32,338 bases of DNA. Origin: Luteolibacter sp. GTDB taxonomy: Bacteria; Verrucomicrobiota; Verrucomicrobiia; Verrucomicrobiales; Akkermansiaceae. Numbering within the stretch: position 1 is the stretch's first letter; every line of letters begins with the position of its first letter. The stretch lies in NCBI GenBank assembly GCA_030828305.1, contig JAURCU010000019.1, positions 1 through 32,338 on the forward strand, in the 5' to 3' direction. The notes under the pieces are model-generated. The model ran no database searches. It was not told the origin of the DNA and saw only the letters and a list, made by a program, of their open reading frames with translations. Shown here in pieces: positions 7,643-14,950 of the stretch. A program made the translations under genes and the position numbers.

Positions 7643-8836
7643 ATGCGCCGTCTCCGTAACGACTTGCCCTACACTTTCCGGCCGCCGAAGCTGCAGATGT
7701 GGCTGAGGCCTCTGGTGTTGCTGATCAATCGGCACAAGCAACTGCGAAAGGACAACCGCATTGTTGCAATCGAGAGCAGTGGCTTGGAGCAGGTGGCCAA
7801 GCTGCATCAGGCGGGCCATTCCATACTGTTGGCATCCAATCACTCCGACCATTCGGACCCGCACCTGCTTATCGATCAATGCGCCGAGTATGGCATGCAT
7901 CCCTATTTTATGGGGGCGCGCGAAATTTTTGAGCTCAGCCCTTTCACCTGCTGGGCGCTGCAGGCTTCAGGAGTGTTCTCGGTTGATCGCGATGGGCCGG
8001 ATCTCTCCGCAATCAAGACAGCCATCGGCATCCTTGAAGAGGCCCAGCAGCCGCTGGTGATGTTTCCAGAAGGTGAGATCTACCACCACCACCGCCGCAT
8101 CGATCCCCTCAACGAGGGTGTGGCCTCCATCCTGCTCAAGGCCGCCAAGCGCCTGAAGGAAGGCAAGGAGGCCTATTTGGTGCCCGTTGGCATGAGTTTT
8201 TATCACGACCCCAAAGTCGAGCAGACTTTCAGTGATCGACTCTCGAGCCTTGAGGAGCGCATCGGTTGGACGCCAAAGCCCAACATGGGTGTGGTTGAGC
8301 GTGTGGTGCGTTTGGCCACCGGTGTCCTCGCGCTCAAGGAAACCGAGTTTTTAGGTGTTGCCTGCACGGGTGAGATCAAGGACCGCCTCACCCAACTTTG
8401 TGAGAACCTGCTGACTGACGTCGAAAGCCGCTACCCCAAGGATGACAGGGCGGCCACGCCGCCCGAGCGGGTGCGGGCATTGCGCTTTCGGATTCGCCGC
8501 CGACTCCTCGACGAAGAGAATCCGCCTACAGGGGAGGAGCGCGAGCAATTGCTCGATGATCTCGATCGCGCCTTCACCGCTCTCCAGGCCCACAGCTACA
8601 TCGGCGACTACATCTCTATCGACCCCACGCTCGACCGCACCGCGGAAATGATCATGAAGCTTGAGGAGGATCTCTTCGGCTATCCCAACTATCCGGTGGA
8701 GCGCAAAGCCGTGGTCAAGGTGGGTGAGCCGATCGCGGTGAGCAAACTTGTGGCTGATGAAACACTCTCAGGCAAGCAAGCAGCGGGGAAATTGACTACC
8801 ATGCTCGAGGAGCGGCTGCAGGGTTTGTTGGGGTGA
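7643..8836 (+). CDS. 1-acyl-sn-glycerol-3-phosphate acyltransferase-like protein (PlsC family)
   Basis: A 397-residue acyltransferase of the PlsC/LPLAT superfamily, which transfers acyl chains to glycerol phosphates or other lipid acceptors at the inner membrane. The catalytic HX4D motif is His67 to Asp72 in NHSDHSDP, motif II is near FSVDRDG at 112-118, and motif III is FPEG at 141-144 followed by a His-rich EIYHHH. The C-terminal half (about 220-390) is an extension rich in charged helices, longer than bacterial PlsC (about 245 residues), so the substrate may not be lysophosphatidate. No transmembrane helix is obvious. It is separated from mscS by a 288-bp repeat-filled gap and so is probably transcribed on its own. 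Confidence 0.85.
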   Translation: MRRLRNDLPYTFRPPKLQMWLRPLVLLINRHKQLRKDNRIVAIESSGLEQVAKLHQAGHSILLASNHSDHSDPHLLIDQCAEYGMHPYFMGAREIFELSPFTCWALQASGVFSVDRDGPDLSAIKTAIGILEEAQQPLVMFPEGEIYHHHRRIDPLNEGVASILLKAAKRLKEGKEAYLVPVGMSFYHDPKVEQTFSDRLSSLEERIGWTPKPNMGVVERVVRLATGVLALKETEFLGVACTGEIKDRLTQLCENLLTDVESRYPKDDRAATPPERVRALRFRIRRRLLDEENPPTGEEREQLLDDLDRAFTALQAHSYIGDYISIDPTLDRTAEMIMKLEEDLFGYPNYPVERKAVVKVGEPIAVSKLVADETLSGKQAAGKLTTMLEERLQGLLG

Positions 8837-8876
8837 ATGATTTTAGTAGCCCTCAGAGCTGCGGATTTTTGAACCG

Positions 8877-9000
8877 CAGAGGAGCAGAGGACACTGAGTT
8901 CAAAGAGATGGATTTGATTGTGGCCTAACTGGTTCAATGCAAGGCTCTGGAGTGTGAGTTGAACACCATCACTGCACACACTGTGTTCTCTGCGCCTCTG
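8877..9000. mobile_element. ORF-less 124-bp element with 18-bp terminal inverted repeats (MITE-like)
   Basis: The left end is CAGAGGAGCAGAGGACAC (8877-8894). The right end, read on the opposite strand (9000-8983), is CAGAGGCGCAGAGAACAC, matching at 16 of 18 bases. No gene fits inside. The ends belong to the same CAGAGG-type repeat that bounds the GxxExxY remnant at 17107-17479, so this may be a non-coding derivative of that cassette. Its right end abuts copy C of the structured repeat. Confidence 0.5.
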
Positions 9001-9098
9001 ATCTCGCTCCGCTCAATCCACGAAGGACGCATGGCTCGCTGGCCATGATCATCGTATGGCCGACGCGCTCCACTTGCTGCCCCTTCAGTCGTTTCGGT
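8999..9098 (+). repeat. Structured three-copy repeat, copy C
   Basis: Box TGATCTCG...ATCCAC at 8999-9021, 8-nt spacer, hairpin 9030-9047 closed by C-G (ATGGCT loop CGCT GGCCAT, one T-G pair), then a tail with GCGCTCCACTTGCTGCC and CAGTCGTTT resembling the other copies. The second hairpin is weaker here than in copies A and B. Confidence 0.55.
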
Positions 9099-9124
9099 AA
9101 AGAAAAGCCCAATCTTCTCGCGCC

Positions 9125-9757
9125 TCAACCCTCAATCAACACCTGCAACTCCCGCGGGTCATCAAAGAGGTAATCCGGTCCCTCCTTGCTCATGGCTTCG
9201 CGTGCATTGAAGCCCCAGGTGACGGCGGCGATGGGAATGCCAACCTTCTGGCAGGCCTTGATGTCGCGGATCTCGTCACCGACGTAGAGCATCTCTTTCT
9301 TTTCCAACGAGAAGGTGCGCAGAATGGACTTCAGGTGTTTGGCCTTGCCGCTGAGCTTGGACTTGGACGAGATGAACTGGAACAAGTGATCGAGTCCGTG
9401 GTGCTTGAGGAAGAGCTCGACGTTTTCACTACTGTTGGAAGTGAGGATGCCGAAGTGCTCTACCTTGGGCTGCAGCTCGATCAAGGTCTCGCGCATGCCT
9501 TCGATCAGTTCGATGTGTTCGATACGCGAGCGCAGTATGCTCAGTCCTCGGCCAAGTAGTTTGGGAACCTTGTGTTTTGAGACACCAAGCTTCTTGAGTA
9601 GCTCCTTGGTGGAGAGTTGGCGTAGGTCTTTGACGTCGTCCCCGTGTACTTCCTTGAGCCCGAAGTTGGGGGCCATTTCGTTAAAAATGCGATGCATCTC
9701 GCCCAAGGTATTGGCAATGGTGCCGTCGAAGTCGAAGGCGATCAAGCGGGGCTTCAT
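9125..9757 (-). CDS. HAD family hydrolase (phosphoglycolate phosphatase-like)
   Basis: A 210-residue HAD subfamily IA phosphatase. Motif I is DFDGT with nucleophile Asp9 and acid/base Asp11, followed by a helical cap (about 15-85). Motif II is LTSNSSENV (about 104-112), motif III includes the Lys in KSKLSGKAKH, and motif IV is YVGDEIRDI. This layout fits phosphoglycolate phosphatase and related sugar-phosphate or pyrophosphate phosphatases; the physiological substrate is unknown. It lies 27 nt downstream of tsaD on the same strand and is likely the last gene of the antiporter-tsaD-HAD group. Confidence 0.88.
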   Translation of the reverse strand: MKPRLIAFDFDGTIANTLGEMHRIFNEMAPNFGLKEVHGDDVKDLRQLSTKELLKKLGVSKHKVPKLLGRGLSILRSRIEHIELIEGMRETLIELQPKVEHFGILTSNSSENVELFLKHHGLDHLFQFISSKSKLSGKAKHLKSILRTFSLEKKEMLYVGDEIRDIKACQKVGIPIAAVTWGFNAREAMSKEGPDYLFDDPRELQVLIEG

Positions 9758-9784
9758 GCGACGATGATGGGTGAGACTGCCGGG

Positions 9785-10792
9785 TTAAACGAGCGGCAAG
9801 TTCGGGTGAATGTCTTCGCTGAGCGGCGAGGATTCTCCTGCCAAGTGGCGCAAGAGGCCGGCGAAGGCGATCATGGCGGCATTGTCGGTGCAGAATTCGG
9901 GTGGGGAAATCGCCAATTCGAGGCCGCTCTGGTTGCAGGCCGCCTGCAGTTGCTCGCGCAGGGCTCCATTCATGCTCACACCCCCGGACAGGGCGACAAG
10001 CGTGTGGCCGGACTGCTTGGCGGCCTTCAAGGTCTTGCCCACGAGGATATCGAGCACGGCCGCCTGGAAGGAAGCGGCGAGATCGGGAATGGAGACTTTG
10101 CCCTTTTCCTTTTGCAGGGTGTAGAGCACGGCGGTCTTGAGTCCCGAGAAAGAGAAGTCGAGGTGGGGCTCACTCAGCATGGAGCGGGGGAAGTCATAGG
10201 CTTGCGGGTTGCCCGCGCGCGCGGCCTTTTCGATTTCGGGTCCGCCGGGGTAGGGGAGTTCGAGCATCTTGCCGACCTTGTCATAGGCCTCGCCGGCGGC
10301 ATCATCGCGGGTACTGCCCAGCTTGCTGTATTGGCCTGCCCCCTGCACGTCGATGAGTAGTGTATGACCGCCCGAAACGATAAGAGCCAAGTGCGGGGGG
10401 ATCGAGCTGTTATGGATGAAGGGCGAGAGCAGGTGCCCCTCCATGTGGTTGATGGCGAGAAAGGGCTTGTTCAACGCGCAGGCCATGCCCTTGGCCGCCG
10501 TGCTGCCAATGAGCAGTGAGGAGGCCAGGCCGGGGCCGCTGGTGGCGGCGAAGGCGTCGATCTCAGTCATCTTGAGGTCAGCTTGTGCAAGGGTTTCTTC
10601 GACCAGTCCCTGCAATCGCAGGGAGTGATTGCGTGAGGCGAGTTCTGGCACCACGCCACCATGTTCGCGGTGAAGTTCTATCTGCGAGGAAATCACCGAA
10701 GCCAGCAGCTCAGCCGCGCTGCCACTCTCACCACGCACGATGGCAACGGCGGTTTCGTCACAGGAGGATTCGATGGCGAGCAAGGTTGGCAT
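9785..10792 (-). CDS. tsaD: tRNA N6-adenosine threonylcarbamoyltransferase
   Basis: A 335-residue TsaD (Kae1/Gcp/YgjD family). In the cytosol, with TsaB, TsaE and threonylcarbamoyl-AMP from TsaC, it makes t6A37 in tRNAs reading ANN codons. The ASKHA ATPase-like fold starts LLAIESSCDETA. The metal-binding histidines are His116 and His120 in NHMEGH, the third ligand is Asp303 in TDNAAM, and VSGGHT and GGVSMNGALR are further family signatures. Full length. A GC hairpin separates it from the antiporter gene upstream, while the HAD gene follows closely. Confidence 0.96.
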   Translation of the reverse strand: MPTLLAIESSCDETAVAIVRGESGSAAELLASVISSQIELHREHGGVVPELASRNHSLRLQGLVEETLAQADLKMTEIDAFAATSGPGLASSLLIGSTAAKGMACALNKPFLAINHMEGHLLSPFIHNSSIPPHLALIVSGGHTLLIDVQGAGQYSKLGSTRDDAAGEAYDKVGKMLELPYPGGPEIEKAARAGNPQAYDFPRSMLSEPHLDFSFSGLKTAVLYTLQKEKGKVSIPDLAASFQAAVLDILVGKTLKAAKQSGHTLVALSGGVSMNGALREQLQAACNQSGLELAISPPEFCTDNAAMIAFAGLLRHLAGESSPLSEDIHPNLPLV

Positions 10793-10801
10793 GAGAAAAA
10801 C

Positions 10802-10829
10802 TAAGAACTATGAACTAAGAGCCAGGAAC
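10802..10829. repeat. Heptanucleotide array (TAAGAAC-type units)
   Basis: Four consecutive 7-bp units beginning TAAGAAC and TATGAAC and ending CAGGAAC, in the short gap between the antiporter stop and the tsaD start. On the transcribed (minus) strand it lies directly behind the 10830-10849 hairpin and ends in a T-run (GTTTTTC). Confidence 0.6.
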
Positions 10830-10849
10830 AGCCCCGACTTGTCGGGGCT
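10830..10849 (-). terminator. Hairpin overlapping the antiporter stop codon
   Basis: AGCCCCGAC and GTCGGGGCT form a perfect 9-bp inverted repeat around TT, overlapping the antiporter stop at 10848-10850. On the minus strand it is followed by the heptamer array and then GTTTTTC about 28 bases on, too far for a textbook terminator. It could attenuate read-through into tsaD. Confidence 0.45.
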
Positions 10850-12617
10850 AATTGATCTCATCAATCGCTTCCCGCACAACCTGAACCGGGTCGATGTCGC
10901 CACGGTCGTAGGAGGTGAGGGCCTTGCGGACCAGAGCGACTGCACTCTCGCGCTCGTCATGGATGGCCTGCACGCCCATCCCGCGCAGGCGCTCGGCTTC
11001 ATCGGCGAACTTTGCGCGGGCGAAGAGAACGATGCCGGGGTTACGCTCGCGGGCCAGAGGCACAGCAGCACAGGTGGCGTCCACTGCGGGAAAAGTAAAG
11101 GCCATCAAGCGGGCACGTGAAACACCAGCGAGGTCGAGGGCTTCGGGGTGGGTGGCATCGGCGAAGATCACCGGTTGGCCCTCGCGCTTTAGCTTCATCA
11201 CGGTGTTGGCATTCATCTCGAGAATTAGGGTCTGGAGACCAACGCTCTTGAGGCCCTCATTGAGAGCTCTACCCACCGGCCCATAGCCGCAAATGATGGC
11301 GTGGTCGCTGATCTCTTTCACGCTCTCCTTGAGGTCGAGCTTCTGGGGGTAGTGCTGGTGTTGGGCCAGAATGCCCACGTGTTCCAGCTTCTTGGAGAAG
11401 CTGCCGGAGCCACGCATGAGGGTGGGTACGATGGCCATGCCGATGGCAGTGCAGATTAAGAGAATTTGCTGCACCGTGGGATCGAAGGGGGCGTGGATCT
11501 CGGCCTGTTGCAAAAGCACCAGTGAGAACTCACCAGTGCTCGCCAAACTGCAGGCGGCGAGGATGCCGCTGCGCGAGGGCAGCTTCATTAACTTCATGAT
11601 GCCGAAGGCGAGCACGCCCTTGCAAAGCAAGAGAGCGGTGCTGCCAATGAGTACCATCACCCAATTATCGATGATGGCGGACACGTCGATCATCAGGCCC
11701 ACCGAGACGAAGAAGATGGCCAAAAACAGATCCTTGAAGGGAAGAATGTCCGAGAGGATTCGGTGGCTGTAGATGGATTCGCTGACCACCAAGCCGGCGG
11801 CGAAGGCACCCAAGGCAAGTGAGAGATCGAGAGCGCCCCCGGCCAAGGCAATGCCGGCGCAGATGCCGATGACCGTCAGGGTGAAGAGTTCACGGCTCCG
11901 CGTCTTGGCCACCGCGTGGAGGAGGGGAGTGAGGCCATACTGGCCCAGAAGAAAGGCTCCAACCAGAAAGCCAACGCCCTTGAGAAGGGAGGTTGCCAAT
12001 TCCACCGCGAAGTTCGATTCGCTACTGCCGTAGAGCACCGGCAGGAGTAGGAACACCATGATGACGAGAATATCCTGAAACAACAGCACGCCGAGACTTG
12101 CACGGGCTCCCGGGTTGCTCTGCTGGCCCATGTCCTGGAAGGATTTCATGGCCACTGCAGTCGAGCTGAGGGCGATGGCAATGCCCAGCACCAGGCATTC
12201 GATGGCGTTGAAGCCGCCCAGCCATGCGAGTAAGCCGGCGATGGTCGCGGTAATGGCTACCTGCAGGCCGCCGCTAAGCAATGCCGAACGCCACATGTGA
12301 CGCAGCTCGGTCAGGGAAAATTCGATGCCTAGAGTGAACATCAGCAGAATGACGCCGATCTCGGCAAGATTGGAGATGACGGCGTTGTCCTCGGACATGC
12401 CGCTCATCCACATCAGGCCGAAGTTGCCGATCAACACCCCGGTGATCAGGTAGCCCACAAGCAGGCTCTGCTTGAAGCGGGTGAGCACCAGTGACACCAG
12501 GACGGCGCAAACCAGCACCAAGGTCAGCAAGGCGAAGAGCGGCGAGATGTTGGAGGCGCCCGCCGCCAGAATGTTCCACCATGGAGTCATCGCTGGCAGC
12601 TTTTCGATTTTAGCCAT
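10848..12617 (-). CDS. Cation:proton antiporter of the CPA2 (Kef/RosB) type with NAD-binding TrkA-N domain
   Basis: A 589-residue inner-membrane protein. About 12 hydrophobic segments form a Na+/H+ exchanger domain (about 20-400), including the unwound-helix region around LALGAFAAGLVVSES and the Asp-bearing GLMIDVSA. A cytoplasmic RCK/TrkA-N domain follows, with the Rossmann loop ICGYGPVGRAL and an acidic residue at the end of strand 2 (LILEMN), expected to bind NAD(H) or a nucleotide and gate transport. This architecture is shared by KefB/KefC and YbaL; the ion carried (K+ or Na+) cannot be told. I start it at ATG 12617 (MAKIEKLP); the frame is open further to 12761 but that would overlap mutM heavily. 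Divergent from mutM. Confidence 0.9.
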   Translation of the reverse strand: MAKIEKLPAMTPWWNILAAGASNISPLFALLTLVLVCAVLVSLVLTRFKQSLLVGYLITGVLIGNFGLMWMSGMSEDNAVISNLAEIGVILLMFTLGIEFSLTELRHMWRSALLSGGLQVAITATIAGLLAWLGGFNAIECLVLGIAIALSSTAVAMKSFQDMGQQSNPGARASLGVLLFQDILVIMVFLLLPVLYGSSESNFAVELATSLLKGVGFLVGAFLLGQYGLTPLLHAVAKTRSRELFTLTVIGICAGIALAGGALDLSLALGAFAAGLVVSESIYSHRILSDILPFKDLFLAIFFVSVGLMIDVSAIIDNWVMVLIGSTALLLCKGVLAFGIMKLMKLPSRSGILAACSLASTGEFSLVLLQQAEIHAPFDPTVQQILLICTAIGMAIVPTLMRGSGSFSKKLEHVGILAQHQHYPQKLDLKESVKEISDHAIICGYGPVGRALNEGLKSVGLQTLILEMNANTVMKLKREGQPVIFADATHPEALDLAGVSRARLMAFTFPAVDATCAAVPLARERNPGIVLFARAKFADEAERLRGMGVQAIHDERESAVALVRKALTSYDRGDIDPVQVVREAIDEIN

Positions 12618-12681
12618 GATCTGAAAGGAAAAATGCTCTTGCTGGACAAGAGGGGCCTTGCGCGCCATCACCTTTGTCGAG

Positions 12682-13497
12682 ATGCCTGAATTGCCCGAAG
12701 TCGAGACAACCCGTTTGGGAGTGCTGCCCCACGTGAAGGAAAAGACGATCCGGGAACTCATCGTTCGTCGCCGTGATTTGCGTCAGCCCGTCACGCGAGG
12801 AATATCGGCCATCGAAGGCAAGACCATCCTCGGGGTCAAACGCCGCTCGAAGTACCTGCTCTTTGAACTCAACGGTGCCGGGCACTTGCTGGTTCATCTG
12901 GGCATGTCAGGCAGTCTGCGGGTAACCAAGCCCGCGGATGAATGGCGCAAGCACGACCATGTGGGTATCACGGTCAGCAAGTCCAAGCAGTTGCGCTTCC
13001 ATGATCCGCGACGCTTCGGTCTCGTGCTGTGGATCCAAGGGGACCCCATGGAGCATCCACTGCTCAAGCACCTGGGGCCCGAGCCCTTGAGTGATGACTT
13101 TAGCGTGGACACCTTGAAAGCCGCCTGTGCCAAGCGAAGTGCAGCCATCAAGTTGGTCATCATGGATGCCAAGGTGGTCGTTGGAGTCGGCAACATTTAC
13201 GCTTCCGAGTCACTCTTTCGCGCGGGGATTTCACCACGCATTGCGGCAAAGCGCTTGAGCAAGCCCAAGCTGGCCAAGTTGGTCGAGGTGATTCGCAAGG
13301 TGTTGACGGAGTCCATTGAAGAGGGTGGTACCACGCTGCGTGACTTCGTGAATTCAGAGGGCAATCCCGGGTATTTCAAGCAGCGGTTGTTTGTATACGG
13401 GCGCGAAGGCGAGCCCTGCCGCATGTGCAAAGCTCCAATCAAACAGGCAGTGATGGGACAGCGGGCGACGTATTGGTGTAGCGCTTGTCAGCGCTAG
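12682..13497 (+). CDS. mutM: Bifunctional DNA-formamidopyrimidine glycosylase / AP lyase
   Basis: A 271-residue Fpg/MutM that excises 8-oxoguanine and formamidopyrimidines and nicks the abasic site. The mature N-terminus after Met removal is PELPEVE, with catalytic Pro2 and Glu3, which fixes the start at 12682. The conserved Lys of the RRSKYLL stretch is present, as is the GVGNIYASE helix-two-turn-helix region. The C-terminal zinc finger has its four cysteines as CRMC...CSAC. All parts expected for an active enzyme are present. The start lies only 64 bp from the divergent antiporter start, so the two promoters must share that space. Confidence 0.96.
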   Translation: MPELPEVETTRLGVLPHVKEKTIRELIVRRRDLRQPVTRGISAIEGKTILGVKRRSKYLLFELNGAGHLLVHLGMSGSLRVTKPADEWRKHDHVGITVSKSKQLRFHDPRRFGLVLWIQGDPMEHPLLKHLGPEPLSDDFSVDTLKAACAKRSAAIKLVIMDAKVVVGVGNIYASESLFRAGISPRIAAKRLSKPKLAKLVEVIRKVLTESIEEGGTTLRDFVNSEGNPGYFKQRLFVYGREGEPCRMCKAPIKQAVMGQRATYWCSACQR

Positions 13498-13514
13498 CCC
13501 CGCTGCGCAGTGCT

Positions 13515-13569
13515 GTCCATCGTCCTTAGTCCATCGTCCTTTGTCTATATTCGTCACGAAGCACGAAGC
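13515..13569. repeat. Heptanucleotide array (GTCCATC / GTCCTTA units, then ACGAAGC units)
   Basis: Five 7-bp units beginning GTCCATC and GTCCTTA with a return to GTCCATC, then a short junction TTCGTC, then two copies of ACGAAGC, the unit also seen at 3817. Two unit types therefore adjoin in one array. It fills the gap between the convergent mutM and prmA genes. Confidence 0.65.
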
Positions 13570-13579
13570 ACTCCAGCCG

Positions 13580-14428
13580 TCAGGCCAAATCTGCCATATG
13601 ACCTCCCCGGGCCGTCACCCACTTGCCCTTCTTGATGACTTGGGTGAAGCCAAGCCCGGATTCGGCAGCCGCGGTAAAGCAGTCCCAGGCTTGGGAGGCG
13701 AGGATGCCGGAGACCACCAGTTGGCCGCCGGGAGCGAGTGACTTGGCGATTGCCGGCCAGGCCTGGATGAGCACGGTGGAGAAGATGTTGGCCAGCACGA
13801 CGTCGTAGCCGGACTTGCGCGGCTTCCATTTGAGCACGTCCTGTTGCTTGATGGAGATGCCGGGGGTCCGGTTGCGCTCGGCATTGGACAGGCTCGCTTT
13901 GACGGCAAAGGGATCGAAGTCGCAGGCGTAGAGGTCGGTGCAGCCGAGTTTGTGGGCGGCGATGGCGAGGACACCCGTGCCGCAGCCGAGGTCGGCCAGG
14001 CTCCACTTGTGGCCTTCATGCTTTTGGGCAATGTCGACGAGAAGGCGAAGGCAGGTGGAGGTGGTGGCGTGGTCGCCGGTACCGAAGGCCATCTCGGGAG
14101 GAATGGAGATGATCTTGCGCTTGGGGTGCTCCTTATGAAGTTTTTTGAGGGCGGCGGGCTTGGACCCCTGGGTGAGCAGGAAGGTGTCGCGGATCTTGAT
14201 GGGTGGGGGAGGGCTGAGAGGTTTTTTCCAGTCACCTGACATCTTGCGCACACTGCCCCCCCATTGTTCCTGGACGGCCTCGGCTTCCTTGAGCGTGGCG
14301 CAAAAGAGCTTGAGCCGGATTGATTTGCCGCCCTTGAGGTATTCAATGACGAGGTTGGGGTTGCCTTGGAAGCGTTCTTCCCAGGCGTCGATCCATTTGG
14401 CAGCGGAGAGTTTGGACCAGAGGTGCAT
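13580..14428 (-). CDS. prmA: Ribosomal protein L11 methyltransferase
   Basis: A 282-residue PrmA, which trimethylates lysines and the N-terminus of ribosomal protein L11 using S-adenosylmethionine. The signature IPPEMAFGTGDHATT (about 109-123) is the substrate and SAM loop, motif I is DLGCGTGVLAIAA, the post-I acidic residue is in ACDFDPFAV, and VVLANIFSTVL matches the NPPY-like ANIL region. The N-terminal L11-recognition domain (about 1-70) is shorter and divergent, as often in this family. Full length with ATG at 14428. It stands alone, convergent with mutM. Confidence 0.93.
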   Translation of the reverse strand: MHLWSKLSAAKWIDAWEERFQGNPNLVIEYLKGGKSIRLKLFCATLKEAEAVQEQWGGSVRKMSGDWKKPLSPPPPIKIRDTFLLTQGSKPAALKKLHKEHPKRKIISIPPEMAFGTGDHATTSTCLRLLVDIAQKHEGHKWSLADLGCGTGVLAIAAHKLGCTDLYACDFDPFAVKASLSNAERNRTPGISIKQQDVLKWKPRKSGYDVVLANIFSTVLIQAWPAIAKSLAPGGQLVVSGILASQAWDCFTAAAESGLGFTQVIKKGKWVTARGGHMADLA

Positions 14429-14580
14429 GGGTTATGAGAATGCTGCTAGGTGGGGGTGGGGGTCAATGTGGTTTTGGGGTTGGGGGAGCTGGCGCTGAAC
14501 GCGGAGGTGAATGGTGTGACCACTCCTCTGATGAGATTCCTGTGGGCGCCAAGGGACGTGTCAGCCTCGGGCGATGAGAT

Positions 14581-14680
14581 TGATCTCGCTCCGCTCGATC
14601 CACGAGGGGTGCGGCCCCCGCCGGGGCCGGAAATTAGGATTTGCCCATGCGCTTCGCTTTGGGCCCTACGGTCGTTCGAA
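14581..14680 (+). repeat. Structured three-copy repeat, copy B
   Basis: Box TGATCTCG...ATCCAC at 14581-14603, 8-nt spacer, hairpin 14612-14629 closed by C-G (GGCCCC loop CGCC GGGGCC), second hairpin GCCCA/TGGGC (14643-14664), then ACGGTCGTT. It occupies most of the 330-bp gap between prmA and the tRNA; the G-rich stretch 14450-14510 to its left holds nothing I recognise. Confidence 0.6.
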
Positions 14681-14686
14681 CCTTCG

Positions 14687-14717
14687 GTTCGTAATCTCAG
14701 AGCCCACTCCATTTTCC
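14687..14717 (+). repeat. Inverted partial copy of the tRNA-Gly 3' end
   Basis: This stretch matches the tRNA T-loop, acceptor strand, CCA and the following TTTTCC (minus strand 14782-14753) with one insertion and about four substitutions over 31 bases; both contain CTCCATTTTCC. With the terminator between them, the two arms make a palindrome of nearly 100 bp. The copy lacks the rest of a tRNA. Confidence 0.6.
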
Positions 14718-14752
14718 GTAAAAAACCCCCATCCGGAACGGATGGGGGTTTA
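14717..14752 (-). terminator. Rho-independent terminator of tRNA-Gly
   Basis: On the minus strand AAACCCCCATCCG pairs perfectly with CGGATGGGGGTTT (13 bp, TTC loop), and the stem's T-end continues as TTTTTTA. It starts eight bases after the CCA of the tRNA. The strongest terminator in the window. Confidence 0.88.
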
Positions 14753-14758
14753 GGAAAA

Positions 14759-14833
14759 TGGAGCGGGCGATGAGATTCGAACTCACGACATTCACCTTGG
14801 CAAGGTGACGCTCTACCACTGAGCTACGCCCGC
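14759..14833 (-). tRNA. tRNA-Gly (anticodon GCC), CCA encoded
   Basis: Read on the minus strand the cloverleaf is complete: acceptor GCGGGCG/CGCCCGC (7 bp), D arm GCTC/GAGC, anticodon arm TCACC TTGCCAA GGTGA with anticodon GCC, short variable loop, T arm GTGAG TTCGAAT CTCAT (one G-T pair), discriminator T as is normal for bacterial tRNA-Gly, and an encoded CCA. The body is 72 nt, 75 nt with CCA. It is followed by a strong terminator and is not inside a tRNA cluster. Confidence 0.97.
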
Positions 14834-14854
14834 ATACTGATTTGCGCGGGCCGC

Positions 14855-14882
14855 TTTCTACAATGACGCGGATGGCGGGCAA
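14855..14882 (-). promoter_or_regulatory. Candidate sigma-70-type promoter for tRNA-Gly
   Basis: On the minus strand TTGCCC (14882-14877) and TAGAAA (14860-14855) are 16 bases apart and lie about 21 bases upstream of the tRNA 5' end. Spacing and position fit a housekeeping promoter, but both boxes deviate from consensus, and the call rests on position alone. Confidence 0.35.
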
Positions 14883-14950
14883 GAAAAAATTGGAAAAATT
14901 CAGTGTTCAAGCGGCTCAGAAGGGCTTTTCTTGGGGGTCCCTCTTCTGTC

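Noticed and set aside
5635-9124. Defence island around the DNA methyltransferase
   Set aside because: The neighbours are purN, mscS and an acyltransferase; no nuclease, helicase or toxin gene was seen.
14450-14510. G-rich run (GGTGGGGGTGGGGGT) as a regulatory G-quadruplex
   Set aside because: The G-tracts could fold, but the run stands upstream of prmA with no further support, and low-complexity gaps are common here.
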